Source: Liolophura sinensis (lineage: Eukaryota > Mollusca > Polyplacophora > Chitonida > Chitonidae). Taken from it: DNA of 64,000 nt. The stretch's first letter is position 1, and each line of letters starts with the position of its first letter. Below, piece by piece: positions 10,280 to 22,289 of the stretch. Position numbers and translations under genes: made by a program. The stretch is taken from NCBI RefSeq assembly GCF_032854445.1, contig NC_088300.1, positions 47,857,682-47,921,681 on the forward strand, read 5' to 3'. The notes under the pieces are model-generated. The model did not search any database. It saw only the letters and a list, made by a program, of their open reading frames with translations, and was not told the origin of the DNA.

Positions 10280-12580
10280 GATAAAATCAAATACATGACG
10301 AACTTGTCAGAATAATCTGAATGAATGAGGTTTTGGCACCGGGACCACGAAGCGATCTTGGACTTAAGTAAAAATTTCAGTCATTAAATTGGGTATGTTC
10401 CCATTCATTATTTTAGCTGAAATTTATGTTACTGTAAATTGCACAAAATTTACGTTGTCAAGCAATAATTTGACCTTTAATAACAGTTTTTAAGTGATTT
10501 GAACTTTTACACTAAGTCTCCTTTATAAGATCCTTTCGCGATCCCGGAGCTTGGAGACTAATATACCATCCCATCGCTTTATAAAAAAAATGATTAGTTA
10601 TTATAGGCATTTATGCGAGTTGATATAAGCTTAATTGACTTTGTAATGGATCTTACGTAGCCAACACCTGAGCTTGAAGATCTACATGTGGCCAAGTTTT
10701 GTCCTCCTCCAGCCACTGAACATATACACAGGCCCTTCGGAATCGACATGCGCCCTCCAGCTTATTGCTATCTGGCGACTCTCACAGCACACAGCGCTGC
10801 TGATAATACAACACTTCTTCGTCGGTTTAACTTTTAAAGACTTGCGAATAAACATTAGACAGATAATTCTTAAGTGTACTCACAAGAAGTCACATTTTAG
10901 ATATACTTTAGAATCTGAAAACAAACTGATAAATCTAGTAAAACTATCGATGTTTTCAAACGAGGATACAATTATTTTAAGTTTTAAATTCAATTTTGTA
11001 TGGCTTTTGTAATCCTATATGTTCGTGGATGGCTGTCATACTTGTATTATGTAAATACACCTAAGCACTGATATTACTGGTTGGAGTGTGAAATAAATGA
11101 ATGCATGAAACAGAGCAACTGCACATAAACATGAAGCTCTGCAAGTGACCTCGCTTTTCGGCTTCCCATGTTTAAACGATGGTGGAAGAGATATCGTCAA
11201 ATATATCATGATTTTAAGCAGGCGGTTTTTCAAATTTGTCAGCTAGATTCGGGGACTGTAGGTTAAGTGTCCAGTTAAGGTTAAGACATTCTAGGAAACT
11301 TTTGAATACACATGTATCTTGAAGGTGTCAAGCTATATCCGGGATTTTTGCACGCTTCAATCAGCTGACTCACAAAACCTGATTCTTACTTAACACCTCA
11401 ATACTGTGCTAACTGAGATCTGGATTTTACTGACAAATTCTGTTTTGTTACCGCTTGTCTGAGGTGAATCTGAGGGAATATCACCCTCAAGTCCGTGTTC
11501 GAATAAAATCACGCTCCTGTGTTTCCTGTCATCATTTACCCTAATTCAGGTTATAGCCGATATTTGCTAACTCCTGACTATGACACAAAACGGACCCTTT
11601 TAAGAATAATGTCTCTGGTTCGAATCCAGCTTTAGGCAACCGTCCCCGGCCGCGGTTTTACCTCTGGAATTCAGCATATACTTCTGCGTGGAGAGGTTTT
11701 AACCACTTGCAGACCGATGCTTTAAGTGTTTTTATTTAATATACTAAGTTCGGCGTGAGGCATTAATAAGTACTTTAAAAAAGAAATATATGACAAGACC
11801 AAGGAGGATCTAGTTTATTTTCCACTTTCTCTCACAAAATGTTCCCCAACTGGTGACCTTGTTTAGCCATTGACCTACATCCGCAGGATAGCCGTAGACA
11901 TGCAGATACGCGTTTACGTGGACTACACTAAAGGAAGCATGTCGTCTCGCTACTTAAGAAGATATGGCTTCTTAAACTTAGCTGTTAATATGAATGGTTG
12001 TTCTTGGAGAGAAGGAAGTCACAGAACTCTTACTGACAGTCGTGGTACAATATATACAGAATTATCAATAACAGTGAGTACAATAACTTTCTATCTAAAT
12101 TTACACAAACCCCAACATTTAATTTAAAACTGAAAGCATACTGCACATGATTATAACATTATTATTCGTCACACGAAGATTTCTTACGTTCAAAAAATTC
12201 TTAAAAAGACTCTTTGACAAAATGATACCTGAAGAAGATAAATGCAGAACTTTGCCCATGCTTATGGATATCCAATGAAACGTACAAACACGTATCACCT
12301 TTTGTTAATTTGAATGCTATCAAACTACAAATTAATAATATAATAACAATAATAAATCATTGGTAATAATAAAAACATTTAAAAGATTGATGTACCAGAT
12401 ATAACAAAATATTAAAAGAAAACAATCAGTAAGTAATCATAGAACTCGCAGTTAAAATTGCGAGAATTTCAAATTTAAATAGCTGTAAATGATAAGCAAA
12501 AAACTAAACAAACCCCAAAATATATGCAAATGACAGTGTCAAATAATTAAATGAATAAATGAATAAAAGAAATGGTATTA
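10280..12580. other. Intron stretch, one tRNA-like SINE relic
   Basis: No exon is recognised. At about 11610-11660 the sequence CTGGTTCGAATCCAGC has the form of a tRNA B box or T arm and is probably the head of an old SINE. Nothing else stands out. Confidence 0.4.
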
Positions 12581-12585
12581 CGTAC

Positions 12586-12785
12586 CTGTACAAAAGATGG
12601 TTTCCCCGAGGGTAGTACCTGAGTAACACGCATCCCGGTCTTATCCTTATCTGAACATCGTGCATACCAGTATAATCGTATTGAGTACAATACTTAGTCT
12701 TATTTGGGTTTTGTCTCAAACTAATTTCACAATGTTGCTGGTAGGCATATAAAGAAGTGAGCGTTCTCAAGTCAATTTCAATAGT
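12586..12785 (-). other. Candidate alternative leader exon of the ETS gene
   Basis: A strong donor TTGTACAG|GTACGT follows 12586 on the minus strand, with a second possible donor ACTCAG|GTACTA after 12619. About 200 bases upstream lie a TATA box and a TCACTAT initiator-like start near 12785. Joined to the acceptor at 10272 it would act as a 5' untranslated exon, with translation from the ATG at 10263. Read as a coding exon it would end in phase 2, which does not fit the phase-0 acceptor at 10272, so a leader role is preferred. The boundaries are predictions. Confidence 0.35.
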
Positions 12786-12810
12786 GAAGACTCAGTCAGT
12801 TTGGATTCTA

Positions 12811-12818
12811 CTTTTATA
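12811..12818 (-). promoter_or_regulatory. Candidate TATA box of an internal promoter
   Basis: The minus strand reads GTGTATAAAAGTAG. The box lies about 27-33 bases before an initiator-like TCACTAT around 12785 and upstream of the donor at 12586. TATA-like words are common in AT-rich DNA; the support here is the spacing of box, initiator and donor. Confidence 0.35.
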
Positions 12819-13001
12819 CACGGATGAAAACAGCATTGATTTTCTTATCCACTTCCGTGCATACTGATCAACAGAGTGACATCATCATATGAACAGGAAG
12901 CATACAGTTCCATTGTGTTGCTCAACAGACCTCGTCCAACGTGTTCGTACATCATTGCAATAGCATATATAGCTGCGTATGAATAAGCGTTTTCTACTTA
13001 C

Positions 13002-13090
13002 GTTTGGCGAATAGAAAGGACTAGCAGACGGCATGGCATACGATGGATGGTTCAGCTTAGTGCACGATTTCAACGCTCGAACTCCCGAAT
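13002..13090 (-). CDS. ESE-type ETS factor, linker exon joining the two PNT halves
   Basis: This 89-nt exon has acceptor TTTTCTACCAAACAG| before 13090 and a consensus donor CCAAAC|GTAAGT after 13002. It enters in phase 1 and leaves in phase 0. The peptide begins SGVRALKSCTKLNHPSY and ends ASPFYSPN. The phase-0 end matches the next acceptor at 10272, giving a continuous reading SPFYSPN-FPGMDKSD. The phase-1 start matches the phase-1 donor of the exon at 54308, with a split codon for Asp. It therefore links the upstream PNT domain to the downstream one, unless another upstream exon in the intervening 41 kb was missed. Confidence 0.65.
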
Positions 13091-14344
13091 CTGTTTGGTA
13101 GAAAACATAGCAAAGAGAAAAAAAATAAAAGAATGGAGGAATATGCAAAATGTTAGAAATCCGTTTATTCCATGACGCACATAATACATAAATCGTTCAG
13201 ACAACCTAACTTATGTGCCCTTGGTTGACATGCGTGCAAAGTATGTCACGGTTAAGTGACGGTGTTGTATAACCCTATGCTGTGGTTTATTAACCTTGTC
13301 TGCTTCTATTCTATTGGATAACGGAACTTATTGAATCGTGTTTGATAACCAGTCACAGCCGATGCGTGTTATTTTGAATGAAAACGCTTCATTGTACATT
13401 CTCACAGATCATTACATCCTTCTAAAAAGAAGTGAATAAAATGAACAGGTTTACTCTGAAGGATTTAAACGTCACATGCATTTTTAGCGACCGACAATAG
13501 ATCCGTTATAGGGGAATCCCCGTTAAGATAGTTAGGTATATATACATGTACCATACTCAAGACTATACAGTGACAAGCATTTTGCAAGCTGGCAGAATAT
13601 AAACCAATAGAGAGTTGCTTTGTGTTCAGGAAATATAACAAGGAAATGTCTATATCCAGAGAAAGTTCAAATCTAAAGCAAACGTGCATGTAAGCATGAA
13701 ATGAAATCTCCGTATTTCCACTGAGTTCTCCATATCATATGCAAATTTTTCTTCGGGGGGCGGTGGGTGGTGGATGGGGGGGGGGCACAACTTTGACGTC
13801 TCTGTTCAACCTAACAATGGTCATATCTGAGAGCAAGAATCATCCAGTCAGGAGGAGCTAGGACTTTATCGTATGAATCGAGCAAGTTGTAACAGTCAGT
13901 AAGTAGAACAATGTAACAGGGTGCAGTATCATTTGGTGGAAGCTTCTGCACCAGCCGTCTTCCTATACATTTATGACGGAATAAGTATTTTGTTTGTTTT
14001 TTATTTGAATTTGAATCTACGCGTCGAAACTGATATTCGTATACAAGCCGTCAACCAATAAGGACGTTCCAGGTCAATAACCACCAGAAAAGTAAGAAAT
14101 TATATAAAGTACGAAAATATTACTTGAATGTCATTTCAAGACTGTATAACATTAATATTAGGTATAGAGGATGGTGTTTACGGCAGATGGAATCCCGCCA
14201 AAGTATCTAACAAATTCGCAGGAGCCAGAATCGAAAGACGTAACCTCAATACAAACATTGACACCACTTATTCATTTCTTCACTTATTTGTTTCATCAGT
14301 TTTGTGAGATTGTACAGTTGTAATCTACATGGTTTCTGAATGAT

Positions 14345-14470
14345 TCATGCTGATTTAACACCTTCTCAAGAATTTTTCACTTCTATGGGGTGGTCATGTT
14401 TATGGGTAGAGGAAACCAGAAAGCCCGGAATAAACCACCCTGCTTCGCCAACTGACCCAGCGGTACACGT
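14345..14470 (-). repeat. Old, diverged SINE tail fragment
   Basis: TTTAACACCTTCTCAAGAATTTTTCACTTCTA is followed by GGGTAGAGGAAACCAGAAAGCCCGGAATAAACC. The block order is that of the common SINE, but the copy is strongly diverged. Confidence 0.55.
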
Positions 14471-14472
14471 GG

Positions 14473-14725
14473 TATCACTGGTGACACAAACATGGCACTC
14501 ATAACTCATTGCTGCAACAAACGTGACATTCTTATCTCACTGGAGATACAGACGTGGCTCATCTATCTCATTGGTGCCATAAACATGGCACTACTATCTC
14601 ATTGGTGGCACAACCGTGGCACTTCAATCTGAACAATGTGGCTCACTTATCTCATTGGTGGCACAAACGTGGCACTACTATTTCAATGGTGGCACAAATG
14701 CGACACTCATATTTAATCTTATGGT
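14473..14725. repeat. Degenerate minisatellite, 31-37-bp unit
   Basis: About seven copies of a TCTCATTGGTGGCACAAACG / TGGCACTACTA unit lie in tandem, with the spacing varying between 31 and 37 bp. Confidence 0.8.
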
Positions 14726-15295
14726 GGTATCGAGGCTATAGAGGAAAAATAGAAATATTTGGCTAGGTATTGGGCTGTACGATTTATTACACGACTCTTA
14801 GTATACGATGGTATTATATATTACGCACGTCATTGTATATACGTTTCCGCAGAATGAAGTGGCATTGCCATTAACCATTGAGTCAACCTCTCACTTGCAA
14901 AGTTGCTCATAGTTTTTTCAGGATTTTAGTCTGGCACAGCAGTATGTCACATCATTCAGAACGAAATATAACCATTGCTATGTCAATATAAAGGGACGGA
15001 AAGTTGCAAATGAGATACAAATCATATGAATATTTAATGTTCTTACCAAGGCGAAAACGAGGATGAAAATCAGTGATTTTGATTTGCATTGATTCTTGCG
15101 ACCGAGTTCGGTAATATTGTTTTCACTTCTTTTCCTTACTTTAATTCAAGACTGAACAGAACATGCACCTTGTCAGTGAACATATTTGTGAAATTTATTT
15201 TCTAAATATATAGTTTCAAGTAAATCATAAATGTTTAAATAAGTTTGTTACACAGGCCTCTCCCAACATGGAGTCTTTCCAAACCTCCGTTTTTG

Positions 15296-15531
15296 ATTTT
15301 TTTTTTGATTGGTGTTTTACGCCGTACTCAAGAATATTTCACTCATACGACGGCGGCCAGCATTATGGCCCTCGACCATCCGCAGGTTGCTGTCAGACCT
15401 TCCCACGTACGGCCGGAGAGGAAGCCAGCATGGGCTGGTCTTGAACTCACAGCGACCGCATTGGTGAGAGGCTTCTGGGTCACTACGCTGCGCTAGGGCG
15501 CGCTAACCGACTGAGCCACGGAGGCCCCCCG
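15296..15531 (-). repeat. tRNA-derived SINE, nearly complete, with target-site duplication
   Basis: The head on the minus strand begins GGGGGCCTCCGTGGCTCAGT with an A-box-like GGTTAGCGCGC. The B-box-like GTTCAAGACC, the CGTACGTGGGAAGGTCTG block and the GTACGGCGTAAAACACC tail follow. The copy is flanked by TCCGTTTTTG at 15286-15295 and 15532-15541, which I read as the target-site duplication. Part of the centre (the CCGGGCTCTGCCCGG hairpin) is deleted. Confidence 0.92.
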
Positions 15532-16013
15532 TCCGTTTTTGTATTACTTTGATAATTGTATGCATCACAAATGTAAATGTACATTATTTGACGTCACCAT
15601 AATGGATAAAACCTATTATGAAGTTATTGGAAAGATTATTTTGCGAAACTTTCACGAAGGTGACAGAAAGCTTTGAGACAATTGGAACTAGACCATCTAT
15701 GACAAAGATTTAGACAAGTCTCTAAGACTGTAGTAAAGGTGTACATATAGCAAATAAGTACTGTATGAAAAAAAGAACTTTCTGAATCTTCCAATCGGAT
15801 TCTTCCTGGCAATGAAAGGTGAAAAGACAACACATTAACAAGCACACTAAATGTCGCGTTGATGGAAATCGAAAAGGAAATTTGAATTTTTCTAAATTAA
15901 TCTCACACGAAATGTTATTGATTTCATTGATTTTTTATCTGTATCATAACTTTTACTGTCACAAGAAGACACGGTATGAGTACACACACCTAACGACTCC
16001 AAGTCGCCCTATG

Positions 16014-16066
16014 AGTGAAACATTTGTAAGTACGACGTAAAACCCCAAGCATAAATACATACATAC
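16014..16066 (+). repeat. SINE tail fragment
   Basis: GTAAGTACGACGTAAAACCCCAAGCATAAATACATACATA is a variant tail (ACGACGTAAAACCCCAA) of the common family. A matching fragment in reverse lies at about 16615-16645. Confidence 0.6.
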
Positions 16067-16069
16067 ATA

Positions 16070-18850
16070 TTATGACTCTTACCTGGTCATGCAGCAATGT
16101 AGTCAAAAAGATATTGCTTGGTTTACATGTAGGTATTCTTTTTAAGGGAAATAGCTGATTCACCACAAACGATCCCAACTTACTGCTAATGATTCGCCAT
16201 TAACATGATGCTAAACCTCTGAGTCGATTTTTGGCAGGTAAAAGAGTAATGACGAGCTCATACACCATCAAAGACCAATTCGATCGGACTACTGTTTCTA
16301 GCTCTAGACATAGGTGAACATCATATACTTCTACATATACATATGATGACATGGCGGTAGACAAGCCCCGTGTATTGTCACCACCATACCATATCAGGGC
16401 TGTGTTCATCTTAGCGATGTAGTCGTGATGTCGTCACGTGCTGCATGCTTTACCTTGAGAAGGCATGCTGTTTCCCTCGGTGGTCAACGCAGGTTTACCG
16501 TAACTTACATTTTTCCCCCCCAGAAAACGAGTACTGTTATTATTACTACGCAAACTGTCAAAAAGGCAACCGAGGACGAATGTAAACTGACAGTATATTT
16601 ATCTAATACATGTATGCTTGGGGTTTTACGTCGTACGTTTATCTAATACTCACAGTCATTAATAAAATATGAATGTTTTCAATTTTTTGAAACAATGTGT
16701 CAGAGCGCAAAACATGTATACATAAAAGATATAAGAGCTATAAAAGAGAATACGGTCTACATTTGCTCATATTAATGCACTGTAGTTTTCACGACATTTC
16801 ATATTATTATTTTTTTAATGGATAAAACGTTTCCTGTTATTCTATATGTTTATAACCAAAATGCTCTCCATCCAAATGCCTAACTGTAATTTAACTGTCC
16901 AGTTTCAAATTGTTTCCTTTGTATATTTGTTTGTTTTATCCTTTGAAACAACACGTTGAGGAACTGAAAATTAATTAGCCAGAAACAAAAATAGATTTAA
17001 AACAAAACCTGTTATTTACATCTAACATGAAAATGATTTGCTAACTAAGCTGGATTGTATATAAAAGAAACTTATTCGATCTTCATTCATTTCCATTGCA
17101 TTCAGTTTCACAAATTAATTCTTTTGTTTCAATGTTAGACGGGAATATCAAGATTAAATTTCATGATACTTCCTGAGAGAATGCAAACTCATAGTGAGAT
17201 TTCTAGCGGCTGATATGTCAGCAAAGATATGGTCACGCCCCACTCGGCGGAAACGATTTTTCCCTAAAGCACGCCTAGCAACGGGAAACGACTCCACAAA
17301 AAAAACGTCTCGGCGGAAGTTACCTACCTCGGTGATACATACATATTGTAAAATGCCCCCTGGCGAACTGAACTTGAACTAGTTTTACGCCATCTTCACA
17401 TTGTCTTCAATAAAATCAATGTCAGGGGAGTAGCCATGTTTCTCATACCTTAGTAAGTATCTGATTTTAAAGTGTAGGCCTATGTCTTTCGAAATTTAAA
17501 AAGATGGTATAAATTAGTTGCCTGCTGCAGCTTTGGCTACACGTTTGTCTAACAAATATAGATGTTTCTGAAGTTTTGTCTGCGTCTTCATATCACGTAA
17601 TATCCATTTTATTCACATTTTTATATTATTCAAGTCAAATTCATTATAAAAAAGCAATTAATGTTGAAGTCACTCAGGTGGTAAATAAAATTATATCCCA
17701 ATCTGCACGCATTAATCCGTATAACATCGGGCTTAAAAGGTGTTCGTCGAGGTAAAGCAAAAATGAGCTCGCCAAAACTTGGGGTGACTTGACTCTTCGT
17801 CAGATTCTGTCAACAATATCACGGTTGTGCTGCCTAAGCATTACTTTTCAACTTTTTCACTAGTCATTGTTGTAGAAGCAGGTAGACGTTTAGGAAAAAG
17901 ATTAAAGAATTTTTTTGTTTACCTCACGAAGCCAGTAGCTGCTGTTATGCCACGTAGTAATATGAATAACTGATGTTTCTAGTGGATGAATCGTGCTGTA
18001 CAGAGAAATACCCACAACATCTCTAATCGATCTGTGCGTAAAAATCCAACCAGAGAATAGAAAAAAAAATAAAGCAACATACGAATAAAACAAATACATG
18101 TATATTTTAATTTAGACTTTGTTGGGCTAATTATTGGAGAATTAACAGTAAATCCATCCTTTGACCGACATTGTCTGACAAACCACGCGTGACCAATTAC
18201 ATTCATGCTTCCGAGCTACTCCGAACGTCAGGTAGAAATTCCGCGGTAAGTGATTTTCCGCATCTCTGCACTTGCATAAGGAATTTACATCCGGGCAGAG
18301 AAGTTACATAAACACAAACGACCAATTAAATCTATTCTTCGCAATGCGAACGATCATTTCTGTCATGTCATTGGCCAAACGATCGGTCAGAAAGTAGACT
18401 GACTGTCTTGTCATTCACTGCTGACGGATGTATCCTAAGCAGCCCTTTGTCGTCTGGGACAACCTGACCTAGATACAAAACGTGTTGTTTTTCGTTAAGA
18501 TGCAATGTTATATAAGGCTGTATCGTTTAACACTAGACTAATGAAAATGAGGGCAACGTGAACGCTAGAAATACCATGTTTTAGTCTTGGGTTTATAATC
18601 ATATTATTTCATTAGCATAGAAGAGCGGTGATTGGCTTGTCTATACCGATGTGTCAAAGTCCGGATTTTCATCTCCCACTACATTTACACCATTGTTTCA
18701 AGGAAACGTATTGTATGAACTACTAGTATTCCAGGAAACACTACCAGTACGTATCATTATGACGACCCTATCGTGGGTATTGCCTGGAAAACAACTTTTT
18801 TCTCCAAGAACTGAGCTTACTCATTTATTGTCTTGGTGCGTAACGGCGAA
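16070..18850. other. Intron stretch with nothing recognised beyond a SINE tail scrap
   Basis: No paired splice sites with an open frame and no clear repeat were seen apart from the reverse SINE tail fragment near 16615-16645. Confidence 0.4.
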
Positions 18851-18854
18851 GGCT

Positions 18855-19083
18855 GTTGAAGAATTTTTCACTCTTGTGATGGGGGTTAGCTTTGTTGATG
18901 GAGGAAATCAATGTGCCCCAGAAGTAAACCCTCGCCCTTCGCCAGGTACATGTTAAATCTCCTGACTAAATGCCATAAACCGAGTCAGCGAGGGCTGGAT
19001 TCCAGCACACAACCTCATTGGTCAAAGACCTGACAGTCTCTGTAAAGACAGCACTTTAAACATCTGAGCCAGCGAGGGTCCCT
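18855..19083 (-). repeat. Old SINE of a second subfamily
   Basis: GAAGAATTTTTCACTCTTGTGATGG, GGAGGAAATCAATGTGCCCC and a tRNA-like head ending GAGCCAGCGAGGGTCCC are in the SINE order. The head differs from the GGGGCCTCCGTGGC type. Confidence 0.65.
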
Positions 19084-19089
19084 CTTTGA

Positions 19090-21700
19090 ACTTATATTGT
19101 TGGTTTGATTTGGGCTTTCTATGTTCCTTTTTCTGGTTGACTTTGAACCAGAATTACTAAATATTCTTTTCATCTATGTTTTCTCTATTAGTTTTTAAAG
19201 AGGACTGCTTCAGACATCAAGCACTTGATATATAATTATTTTTACATACGTACACGCCAAAACGTCGGTCATGATTCATTCGAGAGCAATAGTAATATAC
19301 AAACGCTTTCTTCTTTGCTGTTGTTGTTTTTTGGGGTTTTTTTGGCGAATAAGATCTTATCATGTAAACTTTGACCTTTTGATCTGAACCTGTGCGAGGG
19401 ATTTTATGTTTTTGATTTTATCAAGGAAATGAGCGTCAGACGTTGAACTGTGATGCTAAGATAAGATAATTATTCATGGAGATAATTAAGCCAAACCTGC
19501 CTTCCTAACAGTTTCCTTTGTATTGAGGTTCTGTAACGCTTTGGCCTGTATGAAAACGACAACAAGATGGTGCTTGCAAAGAACCTTGATTTGAATTAAC
19601 AGTAATTTGACCGTTATTTACCATTTACACGAGTACACTACTGAAAATTGGCGGAGAACTCTTCGGGTTTCGAACCAGCTTTCGTGATTAATTAAACTGA
19701 ACAGTTGAGTTTCAAGTCCGAACTCTTCTATAGCTAAAGATAAAAATGTCCTACTGTACAATGTGACCTGTCAAAATGTTATGCAACTATTGTGGGGTCA
19801 AATTTACGATAGAGTTTCGCAAAAAGTTATTTAAAGTAGACAAACGATGGAGCACATTGAGGAGCTGAACGGTTGTGAACTTGTGAAGTTTCTACAGAAA
19901 AGAGATGTCATTTGTGCCTCTAGAACACTGTAAGACAAGCGATCGGTAAATCAATGTCTACAAGGGTTGCCTAACATATTTCACAAGTCACATGACACAG
20001 GAGGGCCGTTTTACCCTCAACGATAAAAGTGAAACTCCCCTATTGACCAAAAACACAGAAGTGTGCCAGTTGTATACATGTGGGTTGGTATGACAAGAGG
20101 TAAAATGCTAATTCACCCTGGTGATAGGTCAGTTAATATACTTTGATATATTGATTTTAACAAACCCGGAAAAGAAAATTAGGTCTTTAATAGAGGTAGT
20201 CAAGAATTTAATCCAGTACACAGCCATGACCTAATCATTAGGCGCGGAATCTATTACTTATGTGCATCTTAACAACAATCTAAAAATTATTTCATTTTAT
20301 TACATATAATTTCATTATATTCAGATTAGAAAATGACATATATGACCACTGTTCAAACAAACAATATGCAGAATATCTCACTAGTTTAAGCAATTATAGG
20401 GAAGTCAATGAAAACAACAAAAAAAAAAGTCATGAGTATGCATGAATATATGAAAACTAATTTCATGAGAAACACAATTTAAACATCACTCATGTAGTGG
20501 CGGAAGTTATTTGTCAAGGTAAATGTACTGGAATCAAATTTGTTAAATTTCATCAATTCAAAACTTTCAAATTCTGAAAAGTTTTATTTTATTGTTTAAA
20601 AATTACTGGAAATTTTTGAGAAATATTATAATTTTAGGCAGGGTTTATATATATTATTAATAAATGAACAACAGTTTTGAAGCGGACAAGTTTTACCTGA
20701 AACGAATGACATCAGCCTTCCAAGGTGTAAGAGCTGATTACGTATCAAATGAAACTGAAAATATTTGAGAGTACTTACAATGTTTTGGTGTTTCCCACGT
20801 TTGTAGTTTTAAAGGTAATCCATTCAGATTCTGTTTGGAAACCATATAAAGCTGGTTTACAAAATGAACTGTTCTCATCTATACTGCTTTCAACTTTCAA
20901 CTTGAAGCCTTGCATTTAATTATAATAACATTTGAATCACGTTGGACAGAGAAATGACCCTGTCGTAACACAACACATAATTACCCTTTATATGTTGACA
21001 TTGCGCTATTAAATGAAGACACAATCTATATATAGCTCAGATTACTTAATAAAAACATCGGCGAACTAATTCTGTTTTGGATATCTACTTAATGCGAAAC
21101 TAGTGTTCCATTTAACAGACAAAATTAAAATTCACATAAATTTGTAGCTAAATTTAGACCACGGATTACATAAATGGAACAAAAAGTTGCATGTAGATAT
21201 ATTTGAAAATATACCCTGTAGTGTACGTGTTAAAGCATCATTTATCTTGTACTCATCGCAGGGGATATTTAAGACGTCAATTAGCTCACCATTGGTAAAA
21301 TATTTCAACTCAGATTCACCAATTTTTGTCACGTTAGAGAAGCCTAACGTTGTTCGTTACGTTACAAGGTATAACGATACGGAGGACAACAGGCACGTTA
21401 ACCTGTAGCGTCCACGTTTCGTACGTGTTGGCAGCTAAAAGCATTATATTCACTACCTAGTTTGTCAAATCATGATGATTTGCAGCATGCAATTGAGCTA
21501 GAGCACAGTGGAACAAATTCAAAAGTGTTCAACTGACGCAATGTGCTTATTTAACGATTTTATCGGCAACTCATATACATTTTATTTATCGTGGGAGGCT
21601 TATTGCTTAAAATGATATCTTAAAAAGAGTTTCCCGCATCTGGTTAAGTCGGATGAAGCAAACGGTTTTTGACAAAAATCCAATAACATAAAAATAAAAT
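19090..21700. other. Intron stretch with nothing recognised
   Basis: AT-rich sequence without supportable exons or RNA genes. A short TTTCGAACCAGC resembling a B box occurs near 19656. Confidence 0.4.
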
Positions 21701-21704
21701 TTAT

Positions 21705-21980
21705 TTATAAAACTTATTTATTTATTTGATTGGAGTTTTACGGTAAACCCAAGAACAATTCACTTGTAAGGGCGGCGGCCAGCATTAAAGTGAGAGAAAG
21801 CCAGGAGGAACCGAGGGCGGGGGGGGGGGGAGGGGCACAGCCTCCATCAGGTTGCTGACAAACCTTCTCACGTACGACCGGAGGGAAGCCAGCATGAACT
21901 CGCATCAATCGCATTGGTCACATCTTCTTGGGCTCCTGTGCTGCTCTATAGCACCCTAACAGCTGGACAACGGGCGTTCC
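21705..21980 (-). repeat. tRNA-derived SINE, diverged full-length
   Basis: The tail TTATTTATTTGATTGGAG, GTTTTACGGTAAACCCAAGAA, GGCGGCGGCCAGCATTA, CACGTACGACCGGAGGGAAG and a decayed tRNA head are all present. A G run of 11 and nearby G-rich sequence sit at about 21818-21840. Confidence 0.85.
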
Positions 21981-22190
21981 CGTTCCCATCGGAAAAATAG
22001 CCTGAAGCATACATCCATTACACTATCTATTTATCTATTTATTTGCATACTTGCTTTAATTGTGATATTACAGAGAATATTTCACCGATAGGATCGACAG
22101 GTTTAGCTGTGGCGGAATTCGGCAGGGGACTGGAAGGAAACTTGCCTAATATTTTTCCCGAATGTAAGGTCGCAGCCACGGGTTCAAACA

Positions 22191-22193
<3 letters not shown>

Positions 22194-22283
<90 letters not shown>
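22194..22283. repeat. TA microsatellite
   Basis: An uninterrupted TA run of about 90 bases. It makes both strands look open as Ile-Tyr repeats, which is an artefact. Confidence 0.97.
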
Positions 22284-22285
<2 letters not shown>

Positions 22286-22289
22286 AATG

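Noticed and set aside
12586..12736. Reading the 12.6-kb segment as a coding exon
   Set aside because: It is open from an acceptor-like CCTACCAG| and ends in phase 2, which would break the frame at 10272. A leader exon fits better.
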